From: Lepidodermella squamata
Taxonomy: Eukaryota; Gastrotricha
Reading direction: 5' to 3'
Assembly (NCBI GenBank): GCA_047495785.1
Contig: JBLDXI010000003.1
Location: forward strand, 2,666,001-2,730,000
Length of the DNA stretch: 64,000 nt
Position numbers and translations under genes: made by a program. Below the pieces are notes generated by a model. It was given only the letters and a program-made list of their open reading frames with translations, searched no databases and was not told the DNA's origin. This document shows, piece by piece, positions 24,793 to 34,935 of this stretch (its first letter is position 1; each line of letters starts with the position of its first letter).

Positions 24793-27532
24793 TCAAGTAT
24801 GCATATCTTCAGATAACTGGTAAGATCCTGTAGAATCCGAAACTACTTTGGATTTCTCAGAGATCAGGCTCTTCGTCTCATCGTCATCGTCGTCAGGCCT
24901 ATCCCAGTCAGCCCAATAAGTTTTGATTTTTTTACCCTTATTAATGCCATCGATTTCTCCACGGGAGATGAAATCCAGCTCGTCAGTTGACCTGCGTAGA
25001 CGCGAGCGGATAGCATCAGAAACTTGAACTTTCATAGCTGAAATCAGATTTGAAATTTTATGAAATTTATAAAATTATCCCACTCTCATACGTAAGCTGG
25101 TTGAATGCAAGAGGGAAACAATTTGAACCGACTCGCCAACTACATAAATGCGTGGAAACTGGAGATACGCAGCTCTCGCGTAACAGGTACCAACGTGAAT
25201 TCCGAATCGCATCGACACGTCGTGTTCAACACCGTCGAGATTATTGTTAACTTCGATCATTTTATCACGCAGTTCAAGAGCAATGAACAGCATCTCGATT
25301 ATATGCTGAGTCATGATATGATGCTCTCCGAATCCAGTTCCAATCATGAAACAATCACCTGATATGAGGAAAAGATCAAGCAGGGAAGAATGGTAGATAT
25401 GATACCTACCTGTAATGTCAATTTTAAAGCAGCTATGCTTACGAAGACAATCTTCAATGATCTCATAGGTTGTATACATGGTTTTGGCAAAATCGTCGAT
25501 GCTGGATTCGTTCATTAATGTGGCACAGTTTACGTCGAATATCATCAAACAAGCATCTGAATTATAAAACTTTGCTAACTAAAAAGAAGATCTCAGTGAA
25601 ATATCGCACCAGGGTGTTTCGTAACAGGTAGAGTATCCCCCTCTCTTACGCCTCGTGAAAGCAGATATGGTAAAGAGGCTTGCATTTCAGCGGAGTTTGG
25701 CAGATAGTCGTGGATGAGATCAAAAGCTTTCCTCAAAAGTTCCAGATTAGCCTGAAGGTCGAGAATAGTTTTTTGCAATCGTAAGGTCCCGATAATATGC
25801 ACAGGAATTAGGGATACAGCAACCAATGCAGCAGCGCATATAAATGCAAGACCTGAAACAATTTCAAGTTTTTACCATTGACCAATGTTAGGTAATGGGT
25901 AATATTCCGAACTTACAAAATACTTCAAGGTCACTCCAATGACCTGCTGCGTATTCCATAGCTTTTGTAGTTCGTTGGCGGAGTTGCTTCAAAAGCCAGT
26001 TCAAACTTTGATCTTGCTTTTCAGCCGGCTCCGTTACCATTTCGGGAAAAAGATTCTCAAAGTCTTGCTTTCCAACCTGCGAAATAAAATCTATGGTCCC
26101 GGAACTTTTTTGAGCCAAATAAATTTTACATATTGACGTTCTATTCTCTCAAGCTGCTGATACCAATCTTGATCCTCTGTTATATTCCTGACTTGGTCAG
26201 CTGTATACGGCGAGTCCAATCGCGCTATCGCGATGAACTCGGTATAGCGAATGTAATAATTCACAATTGACGTGAAAACTGGGTCTCTGTAGCTAGATAC
26301 AGTCCTGTCTAATAGAAAATAGAAAATGCAACTCAAAACCAGGCTTATTTCAAGTGAAAACTGATTTCTTACTTTCTCGAGCTAGTTTCGTCAAAACAAC
26401 GGTGTATCGTTTCAAATTCACAATCTATGCGGGACGGCATTCCAGTTAGGAAAATATACTGCATTCCTTTGACTTACGGCCTGAAAAACCCGACTAATAG
26501 CTAGTAATTCTGCCCATCCAGCGAACCGTTTCATGTTGATAGTTGCCGTGCGAGCAATGATAGCTAAGTTGTCTCCGATTTTGGAATAAAAATTCAGAAT
26601 ATCCGCCTCTGAATATGTAAGGCAAAATTAAAAGAAAAATTTCCGCTTATTATAGACATCAACCTAACGATCCATTCTGTGCTTTCCGAGTATCCCGCTG
26701 CGTCCTGACAGCCAAACGAAGCGCCAGGGCTGAAGAGATGTTCTGCCTCTCCTTCTCAGGTATAACCACTAAGTCTTCTACATTAGGCCAAATATCGCTG
26801 AACGTCAGTTTCTGGAAAACAAGTGTTAGCCGATGTAATTGATACAGAATGGCATAGGGCTTACTGTATCAACAGCTCGCATTACATCCTTAGCTTTTTC
26901 TTGAAATTCCTTTCTCACAACAAGGTAACATTTCAAACTTTGCAATACGTTTAAGAATCATACTTCATAAGGTCCTGCGTTATACCTAGAAACATGACAT
27001 TAGGTATTTCGCAGATCAATAAAGCCACCTCTCTTTACATGTAGAATGGTTCCATTTCCAAAGCCAGGAGCATTGCGACATCATTCCTTATATAGAGTTT
27101 TCAAGTTCACGATATACTATATATAGCGGAAAATTCTTACATTTCCGCAGTGAGCAGCTTGGTTCTCTGAACGGTTAAAATATTAGGCATTAACTTTTTG
27201 TACAATTATGCATTAGCCTTGCCTGAATTATCCTACTATCCGCTTCCCTCTCGTTCGCCAAGTCTACGTCGGTATAAACTTGAACAAGAATTCCAGCGAT
27301 TGACACGATCGAGAAGAATATTATCTGGAAAATAGACCAAAATCACTAAATTTCCAAGATTAGTAAGACACAATACCAAAATCAAGAGCTCGATGCTTCC
27401 TCCTCTGTTTGACACCTGTGGATTCAAGACGTCGCGCCAGATGTTCCAACAACGGCCACCGAACTTGTCTAAATGTTTGCTGAGAGCAAACTTGGGCCTT
27501 TTTGCTGAGGTAAAAGGAAAAACAGAAGTCAT
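24793..27532 (-). CDS. NIT-domain receptor cyclase-like protein, copy G5 (keeps both metal Asp residues)
   Basis: Exon 1 (27532-27377) gives a cytoplasmic start MTSVFPFTSAKRP and LNPQVSNRGG. Exon 2 (27324-27223) gives TM1 and VQVYTDVDLANER. It is followed by a 56-nt intron with a GC donor (CAG|GCAAGG, 27222-27167). The NIT-like region runs to about 25900 with DRTVSSYRDPVFTSIVNYY. TM2 lies at about 25850-25780, then DLIHDYLPNSAEM. The cyclase homology domain spans 25556-24793. It keeps the first Asp (MIFDVNCAT) and the second metal Asp (KIDITGDCFMIGTG), but guanine-recognition Glu is Asp. VGESVQIVSLLH replaces catalytic Asn by Gln and Arg by Leu, so turnover is not expected. The tail has an acidic run, DETKSLI and SYQLSEDMHT. 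It is a sister of G3. Confidence 0.85.
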
Positions 27533-28285
27533 ATTTCTTTTATTCGTCTGGACACTGACCAGCCAGGGAGCTGAAATCTCTCATTAAGTAGCCACGTGCT
27601 GACAAAACTTGCATAAATATTTTGTTTTTCAGTCAATCAGTGCCGGACTTAAATGGCGGATTAACTCAGGCAATGCCTGGCCTGGTTATTTAAATGAGAA
27701 CGCGACAGCTTAACTGTCCGGGGAAACAATGTTATCTTATCTGGTTCATGCGGCATGCGATCGATTTGACTGTCGAGACACATGTTTAGAATATTGAAAA
27801 CAACAGAGATACAGTACAAAGAATTCTACTTGGGAGCTAATTGCTATAGGCAAATCGCACTGAGAAAAGTTGCTTTCGTGCTTAGCAAAACAAGTTTTCC
27901 CATGAGGGCGAAGCAAGACAGGTGCCTCTCTGCCTTTGCTTAGTCGTAAGATCAGAGTCTTACATTATTCAATTTCAGGATTACTTGTAAGATCCGCAGG
28001 GTAGTAACAAATTACAAACATTGCTTTCGTGGACGTAATGGGCAGACCTTATTCTGCATTATCAACATTGAAAAAGTAAAAGTGTTGAAAATAGGCTATG
28101 ACATTACTAGTTTATTTTGCACTTCAAATATATCTCTGCCAGCCCAATGATGTATTTACTGAAGATAGAATCAAACGAATGCAGGCCAAACTCCAAAAAG
28201 ATGCTTCTAAGGTTAGCTAACAATGGTACTTGAAATAACATTAACACATCAATTAAGTTGAGTTTTCCCGGAATTTTTCCGTTCC
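27533..28285. other. Intergenic, no gene seen
   Basis: 5' flank of G5 and 3' UTR region of G6. No convincing coding exon. Confidence 0.45.
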
Positions 28286-31100
28286 TCATTTTCCTTTATG
28301 CCCCAAGGCCTTCTTTCTGTGGGCGGGCCCACGCGATTCGGTACTGCTACTGCTGCTTGAATCACTCGAAGTTCCAGAACTAGAACTCGAGCTAGACTGC
28401 CGTGCCCTGCGATGCCTGACCTTGCGACGCCTCATAGCGTCCAGAGCAGCAACAGAATTAGTACTGACAGTATCATTGCTTCTGTCGTCTTCCTCGTATT
28501 CTTCGTTCCAGATTACCCAGAAAGTTTCAACGCGACCTTTAGCATCGCTCTGAATCAAGAAAAGTAGGGACAAATAATTTAGGGGGGAAGAAAGTTTCAT
28601 ACATCATCGAAGTCAATAATCCCTCGGTGGCTGAAGTGAAGTTCGTAGTACTCAGATAGGTGCTTTGCAACACGGGCCGATACCAGAACGTTGAGAGGCA
28701 AGCTAAAGATGTGAACCAGCGATGTTGTTTGCAAAACTTCCCCGAAGATGCAAACGCGTGGTATTTGCAGGTGAACTATTCGAGAGAAGGCCGGACCAGA
28801 GTGAACCCCGATACGAACACAAATGTCTATATCATTCTCAGCATTATTTTCATTGTACTCGGCAAATCGATCACGAAGCTCCAGGCCGAGAAATACTAAC
28901 TCAGCGACTTGATCAAGCGACCGGCGCTCGCCAACACCCGCACATACACTAAGCGCATCGCCGTGAACATCGAGCTTAAAGCAGTTGAAACGCGACAAAG
29001 TTTCCTCGATAATAGCGTAGTAATTCTCCAGGAAATCAGCTAAAGCATTACCGTCTAGGGCTAAAATGACATTTTGCACGTTAGTCATGTCCATCATAAG
29101 TAGTGCTGTATCGCGGTAGTAGCGAATTTTCGGAATACGCATAGGATCTTTTGCGGTTTTAACCATTTGAGCAGGGACGTAGTCATATAACAGCTGGAAG
29201 GCTTCATTTAAACTTTCGAAATTGCGGTGAAATTCCAAAATTTGTCTGTGCAAACGAACGGTTCCAATAACATGAATCACCATATTTAGCAAGACAAAAA
29301 AGCATGCAACGACGAGAATGGCCAAAGCTAGAAACAATGAAAGCTTTGCTGAAATAGCGGGAATGGAAACTCACATATAACTCACATAAAACTTCAACTT
29401 CAGACCAAGAAGAAGCGTAATAATCCATAGAGGCTTTGACGTGACTTCGAAGTCGCGATAAAAACCAATTGACATTGCCGACTTGTGTTTGACAAGCGGA
29501 TGCAAATTCATCCGCATCGACTGAGACAAAGTCCAACTTATTGATCTAATAAAGGGAATGAAAGTTCAAACACTTTTGATTCTAAATACTAAATAGAAAC
29601 CTACGTATCTCCTTTGAATGTTTTCGATTTGTTTTTCAGATTCCTGATCGTCCGTAAGGTTTCGAACTTGATCATTTGAATACTCCGAGTCCAACGCAGC
29701 GATGGACATGTACTCGGTGTATCGCATGTAATAGAGTAAAATCGAGCGATAAACGGAGTCTTCAAATGTGACCGTACGGTCTATTATACGAAAAATTGTG
29801 TTACAAATTAATTATTTGACTTTGTCTCACTTTCAGCAGCCAGCTTTCTCGCAACTACGGCATATCGTTTCAGATTAAGAAGCTAGAATTGTTCGAAATA
29901 TTAAAAAATGCTTAGGAGTTTCATTGAGCTTACAGCTTGGAAAGTGTGAGTGGTTGCCAAATATTCTTGCCAGCCGAGAAACCTGGGGGCATCCAGCGTC
30001 AAAGAACGGCTGGCAAAAGCTAGGTTGTCAACCACTCGTGAATAAAAGGCGATCACACTAGCCTCGGTTGTACCATTAGGCGCCTTCCGTAAATCCCGCT
30101 GTGCGCGTATTGCCGTTCTTAAGGCTAGCGATGATGATACATTTACCCTATCATCAGGGGGCAAGAGCGCCAGTTCTTCTTCGTTCAGCCAAACGTCGAT
30201 CCAAATTAGCTTCTAAAATGGAGATGGGGACGATGGACTTATATTAAAATAACCTTTCAAACCGTATCAACCGCCTTTGTAATTGTTTGAGCCTTTTGCT
30301 GAAATTCCTATTAAAATACGTAATATGTAAAACCATTAAAAACTGGAAGACTTTACGTCGTAGGGCCCAATGTTGAATCTGAAATAATGTGTTAACTTTT
30401 AGCGCCATAATTATATCAAAACCTTACTCGTAGAAAGGGTCCATCTCTTGAGCCAGTAGCAAAGCCACATCGTATCTTCAAAAAAACATTAACAAAGTCA
30501 GCATTTGAAATAATAAAAAACGTACATTTCGAATGTCTTTTTATTCCTGGCCTGAAAAAATGAGTAAGGAAACTTGAATGTATTCCAGCTTGTTACAAAA
30601 AAGGCTTCACGTTGAGATCGTCGCTGCGGATGATTCTCAGACTGCTGAGCTCCACGTCAGTATAAAGTTGGACACCAATGCCAGCAATTGACAATGCTCC
30701 GAAAAATATTATCTGCAACGGACATTTCTCAATAGAAACCCCTAGATCGGGAAGCCATTAGTCTTACCACGATGACCAAAACAACTCGCCCTGTTGGATC
30801 AGCGACTTTTGGATTCAGGACTTCTAGAAAGTTGTTCATACAGCGATAACCGAAACCGAAGCGTTTCGCAAATTCGCTGCTGTCATCAGAAGAACTCGAC
30901 ACAGAACTCAACTGGTTGCTGTAGACATAGCCGTGCGCAGTTTTCACTGGAATGGCAACCGAGATAACGTCATCAGCAACTTTCGGCCTTGTATTTTCGT
31001 TTGGTTTGAACAAGCCATCGACTGGTAGCATCACGGCATCAGCTGATCTGGCTCGGCGAACAGTTTCGGAAACAACGTCAGCAAAGTTTGGCATTGCCAT
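28286..31100 (-). CDS. NIT-domain receptor cyclase-like protein, copy G6 (Ser-rich tail)
   Basis: Start 31100 (MAMPNFADVVSETVRR) is chosen by match to G7, although the frame is open 39 codons further upstream. The sequence just before it (tttttag then A-ATG) looks like a splice acceptor. The N-terminus is longer than in other copies (about 100 residues) and has LNPKVADPTGR before TM1. The NIT-like region includes NGTTEASVIAFYSRVVDN. One large exon (29337-28597) carries TM2, the linker LLYDYVPAQM and most of the cyclase domain. The metal sites TALLMMDM and KLDVHGDALSV are both Asp. FGEVLQTTSLVH has Gln for Asn and Leu for Arg, while Cys of the guanine pocket (PRVCIFGE) is kept. The last exon ends with a poly-Ser/Arg tail (Ser runs of 7 and 6). 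Confidence 0.86.
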
Positions 31101-31486
31101 TCTAAAAATTTCTGCTCGATGTTTGTATGTTTTCAGACTGTTAAGGAATACATTCAAATAGCAACTAGCACGGACGTCACCTAGAATTGCTTTATTCTCG
31201 AAACTGGGATAATCCAACAGGCACGCTAAAAGGAAGGCTACTTAGCAGGATTATTAGAGTAATTAATGATTAAAGATTGGACCCATCCGAATTCTGGAGC
31301 AGCAAATAATTAAGGCAACGAGAGCTTTCACAAATAGGTCACTGATTAAACTAGAAAACGTAAATAATTCGAAATTAGGCCTAAACTATACTTTGCTTTG
31401 AGAGATATTCAATTTTTGTAAACAAACAGATGGAAAACTGGGTTAGCGTGGTTAAGTCAATTCATTGAGCTGTGGATTTTCATTTC
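31101..31486. other. Intergenic, no gene seen
   Basis: 5' flank of G6 and 3' flank of calcyphosin copy 2. The upstream in-frame extension of G6 (to 31217) is not conserved in G7 and is treated as non-coding. Confidence 0.4.
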
Positions 31487-32268
31487 TTATCTGTTTACAG
31501 GCGGTAGACCCCATGTTTTTCGTATCATCAACTCGAAGTGAGAGTCATCTTTGATGCCGGCAGAAACTGCGGAGTAGTAAAGCTCAAATTCATCTCGTGT
31601 AATCTATTAAATGTTTGCGTCAGAAAAGTAGATGACAGCTAAGCGTTAATGGAGCTTACTTTTCCGTCTTTTTCTGTTATGTCGAACTTTCTCAAAAATT
31701 CACTGTAGATTTGCTCATCGGTGGATTCGTCGATGATGTTTTGGGCATGAGATTTGATGCCTGCGTTCCCAGCAATGTCGACAACTTCAATTACGCCATT
31801 CTTATTCTTGTCCAACTGTTCGAACGTAGATGCTATGAATTCCTTACGTCTAGTCGAGAGGGGCGGCTATAATACGATTATAAAAGCCAAACTTATTCTT
31901 GATTATCATCGGAAATGAGGTCATTAGCCTTACCTTAAGTTTTTCTAAAAATTCTTCATATTCGATTCTTCCATCGCCATTAGCATCTAGCATCTTCATG
32001 AGCTCATCTGAAATTTAATAATAATAATTTTGGAGAAAATCTTTGGAGAATCAATAAACTAACCTATCTGTGATATACTTAATTGCAAGCCGTAGTCGCG
32101 CATACCTTTTGCTACCTCGCTAATGTCGAGCTTTCCATTTTTATCTTCATCGTAAATGCGAAATAGGCGACCGAGACCTTGAATGCCCGCAGTTCCTCGA
32201 GCCAAGCATTGACGCCGCAGCTGTACGAGTGGATTTTCAGCTTTTCGTGCTTGCTTTTTGAAAGACAT
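31487..32268 (-). CDS. Calcyphosin-like EF-hand protein, copy 2
   Basis: Same four-exon plan as the copy at 23074-23904. Exon 1 (32268-32064) reads MSFKKQARKAENPLVQLRRQ, then CLARGTAGIQGLGRLF. EF-hand loops: DEDKNGKLDISE; DANGDGRIEYEE in exon 2; DKNKNGVIEVVD in exon 3; and a weaker fourth loop (DITEKDGKITRDE), as in copy 1. The last exon ends KTWGLPPVNR before TAA at 31487. It is shorter at both ends than copy 1. Loop residues for Ca2+ binding are kept in the first three hands. It is probably a cytosolic Ca2+ sensor. It lies between G6 and the Ly6 gene on the same strand. Confidence 0.88.
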
Positions 32269-32614
32269 TTCTAAAAGTGGTATGCCTCAATTTCTAAGAT
32301 TCGCATTGCGTTAAGAATTTCAAAGTCTTTTTCAAAATGTCATTCAGCTCTTATGTTTTCTGAAAGGATTTGAACTGTTTTAGCTAAATCTGATTGTCTG
32401 CTTATTCGTGGGAGTGTACTTTTCAATTTTAAAATAAGGGTTTTAGCAATAAATTTCAGCCAGACTTCTACATTGCGCTCTGAGATGCCGTTATTCTTCC
32501 GAATTATTTATTCTAGACGGCTCAATTTCCGCCCGGTTGAAACTTAGAAAGGCTCAGAGAAAGAATCGTACTATCGCTCCTTTTACTTTCTTTATTTCGA
32601 GGACCAAAATATAA
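32269..32614. other. Intergenic, no gene seen
   Basis: Flank between calcyphosin copy 2 and the stop of the Ly6-like gene. AT-rich, with no coding exon seen. Confidence 0.45.
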
Positions 32615-33112
32615 TCAATCCGAGAAAAGACGTCGGAAAACTAGCTGCATGATTGCCGGCAAAATCCACAAATGCCCAGTCGACGAGGTCAGCATATTTG
32701 GGCTGCTGTTGCAAAGGTTTGTGTTGCAGCAAAACGTTTCGGTGCAAGTATCCTTCGAATCGCAAACTTTACCCTCAGTGCAACTCAAGGAGCATGATTT
32801 GCCGATCCTCGCCTTTTTCTTGCCAATTTTGCCTTCTTTTGGGGTCACCACAGTTTTCTGTAAATTAAGATTAACGCACCGTTGACTGTTTATAGAAATT
32901 CAACCTTGCAAAATAGTGTTGTTGTGCAGGTTTGGTACCTGGCAGGAGCTGTGTCATTCGCTCTTCCTTTTCCTGAGTAGCATTGAATCGCACCTAATAA
33001 GGATATAGGATATAGTTTGTGAGGAAAAATGAAACTATTTGTTCTAACTTGTCGAGGATATCAGCAATTCGAAAATCAGAAGAGTAGCTACCAAGCCTAA
33101 AAGCTTATTCAT
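32615..33112 (-). CDS. Ly6/uPAR-type small secreted or GPI-anchored protein
   Basis: Three exons from ATG 33112. Exon 1 is a signal peptide (MNKLLGLVATLLIFELLISS). Exon 2 starts the mature domain with IQCYSGKG and ends TLFCK. Exon 3 gives the rest. Counting across exons there are ten Cys, including the CC-N-x-x-x-CN type ending (CCNTNLCNSS) that defines the Ly6/uPAR three-finger fold. The C-terminus after Ser-Ser is hydrophobic (GHLWILPAIM), as in a GPI-addition signal, though it ends in charged residues. Such proteins are membrane-tethered modulators, in several animals acting on Cys-loop receptors. That link is suggestive here because two Cys-loop genes share the cluster, but it is only inference. 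Confidence 0.78.
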
Positions 33113-33678
33113 TATATCCGTTTTTCGCAGAATTTTCGCATAAAACGACTAACATCAAATGGTTGAGCTGCAAAGACACCGGCTCTTGCGTGACTTGCAC
33201 TCCGGAGATGCACCGTGCCAGATGGTGCAGGCTCCAGAGCATAAATGAGACCATCAAACTGGAAAAAAATCGCAAAATTGAAGCTAATCCATTTTTCAGG
33301 TTAATTTTCTCGATTCAAGGAATTTAACAAGAAACAGTCATTTCGGGCGCCAAAATTTTACCCATCGGCAAAAAGGAGACGTATTATGTCAAAGCAATGA
33401 ATAATGATTATTCAACTCTGTTGAAAACCGGGCATGAGTCATCGTCTGTCAGCTCCCTTACCTGACAAAAGAAGCGCTCAGTCGACTTGTTGGCATGTGA
33501 TCATGTTTCCTACGCTTCATTGTAATCCACACGTTAAAAGCTCCAGGGTTATTTGCCGTGTGAAGTTTTTTGTCAATTATTTCAACCGCCGCCGCAACGC
33601 CTAATCCTTCAAAACAACATAGACTTTTTGATGGCAGATTGAAAACAACACTTCATTTTTCTCGTGAATGCAAATATT
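33113..33678. other. Flank between Ly6-like and ADF-like genes; possible short exons on the minus strand
   Basis: On the minus strand a stretch from acceptor ttttttccag (about 33259) to 33113 is open in two frames, and a preceding ATG exon with a gtaagg donor is possible near 33460-33520. Neither frame matches a known family. It could be 5' UTR of the Ly6 gene. The TAA ending one of these frames abuts the Ly6 ATG. Confidence 0.3.
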
Positions 33679-34149
33679 ATGGTGGTTAGCATTGATCAAG
33701 CTTGTTTTCGCACGTTCAAACGGCTGAAATCTGGCGAGTACAACTATTTTACAGTAAAGCTATCGGATGATAAGGAACGATTCGTTCCCGACAAGTACAG
33801 CAAATTTCACTCTGAATCAACCGAAGAAACCAGTTTCAATGAGTTACGAGAATTTATTGGCGCTTTCCCGTTTCGAGCTTGTCGCTTTGGCTTCATGACT
33901 TTCAAACTTCGATATGAAGATACGCGAATTTCTGGAATTCTGATGATACACTACGCTCCAAGTTCTGCACCTGTGCCAGAGAGAATCAAATTCCGGCACG
34001 CGAAGAAAGCTCTCTTATCGCAATTCACCTATGCCGCTGGGAGCACAATGCTTATAGAGATGAAAATTGACCACATGGGTGATTTAAGTCTCACTTCAGT
34101 CCGCGACCTATTGGAAGCGCAATGGCATGCCCATGGCAATGCAATCTAA
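33679..34149 (+). CDS. ADF/cofilin-like actin-binding protein
   Basis: Single exon, 156 residues, starting at ATG 33679 (MVVSIDQACFRTF). An in-frame GTG upstream is not used. The ADF-homology fold is recognised by the order of segments. An N-terminal S-x-D-x-C-x-x-x-F-x-x-LK helix comes first (SIDQACFRTFKRLKSG), then YFTVKLSDD. The central CRFGFMTFKL strand follows, then SGILMIHYAPSSAPVPERI (cofilin has an x-x-W-x-PDxA-x-x-KxKM equivalent). Last is the HAKKALL actin-binding helix, matching cofilin SSKxAL. It is divergent: the usual Trp before Pro is Tyr and the basic KxKM patch is changed. Family role: binding and severing actin filaments in the cytosol. It is intronless, unlike its neighbours, so a retrocopy is possible. 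Confidence 0.72.
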   Translation: MVVSIDQACFRTFKRLKSGEYNYFTVKLSDDKERFVPDKYSKFHSESTEETSFNELREFIGAFPFRACRFGFMTFKLRYEDTRISGILMIHYAPSSAPVPERIKFRHAKKALLSQFTYAAGSTMLIEMKIDHMGDLSLTSVRDLLEAQWHAHGNAI

Positions 34150-34294
34150 CCATTACAAATGTCACCATTGAATTATAACGGCGGTTACACCCATGAAAGC
34201 GAAACCGTCAACAGTGAACTCAGCAATATCGATTTTCCCTTCTTTGTGTTCACGCACTCATTTTCTTTGTCTATGAGCGCTTTCCGTCAACGTT

Positions 34295-34300
34295 AATAAA
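34295..34300 (+). terminator. Polyadenylation signal AATAAA after the ADF-like gene
   Basis: AATAAATAAAT starts 146 bp after the stop at 34149, a normal distance for these genes. Confidence 0.5.
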
Positions 34301-34935
34301 TAAATTTCGCTTTCAGGATTTTCAGACTTTTGTTGCAGCCACGGAAACTGGCCATCGTGTGTTACTATTGTTACTTGGCCGAGTAATCAATCAAGGAGTG
34401 CGCCCTTATGATTGTAGACAAGCGGAAGGTCGCAGACTTCATAGTAATATATAATACTTTCATCCTAAATTTTCAAAAAGACGTCCACATTTTTGCTTAC
34501 CTGTCACAGTAAATAATTAATTAGCGATCAGCCCATTGGTGCGATTTTTAATGCCATTAAGATGGCAGACAAAGATGCCGCCTATTTGTGTCAAGTGTCG
34601 AATTTTCTGCGCTAAGCCGCTTTGTATTGAGAACAATTTTATTCGCAAGATTGTGCGTGTGTGTAATAAAAGTGCATTTCAGAGTTTAATGCGACGAAAT
34701 GGCGACGCGCGCTTTTAGCAACAATGCGCGCAGGCTTTGAGAACAATGAATGGCGTCTCTTTATCACTGCTTCTCTTCAATATCTGTGAACACACAAAAC
34801 ACTCATCAGCCATTGCTCTAGCTATTCTGTGTTGTTAAAAGCAGATTATTTATCCACCTGAAAAACTTGATGCATGCTGACTTTTTCTAGGATTTTTATA
34901 CGTGCGGTATCCTTACATTGCCGTGATGATGTGAG
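34301..34935. other. Intergenic, no gene seen
   Basis: 5' flank of the SGNH-like gene. A 60-codon open frame (34536-34718) has no support. Confidence 0.45.

Noticed and set aside
34536-34718. Cys-containing 60-codon frame resembling a small zinc finger
   Set aside because: Spacing of Cys does not fit a zinc-finger pattern, and there is no start context or splice partner.
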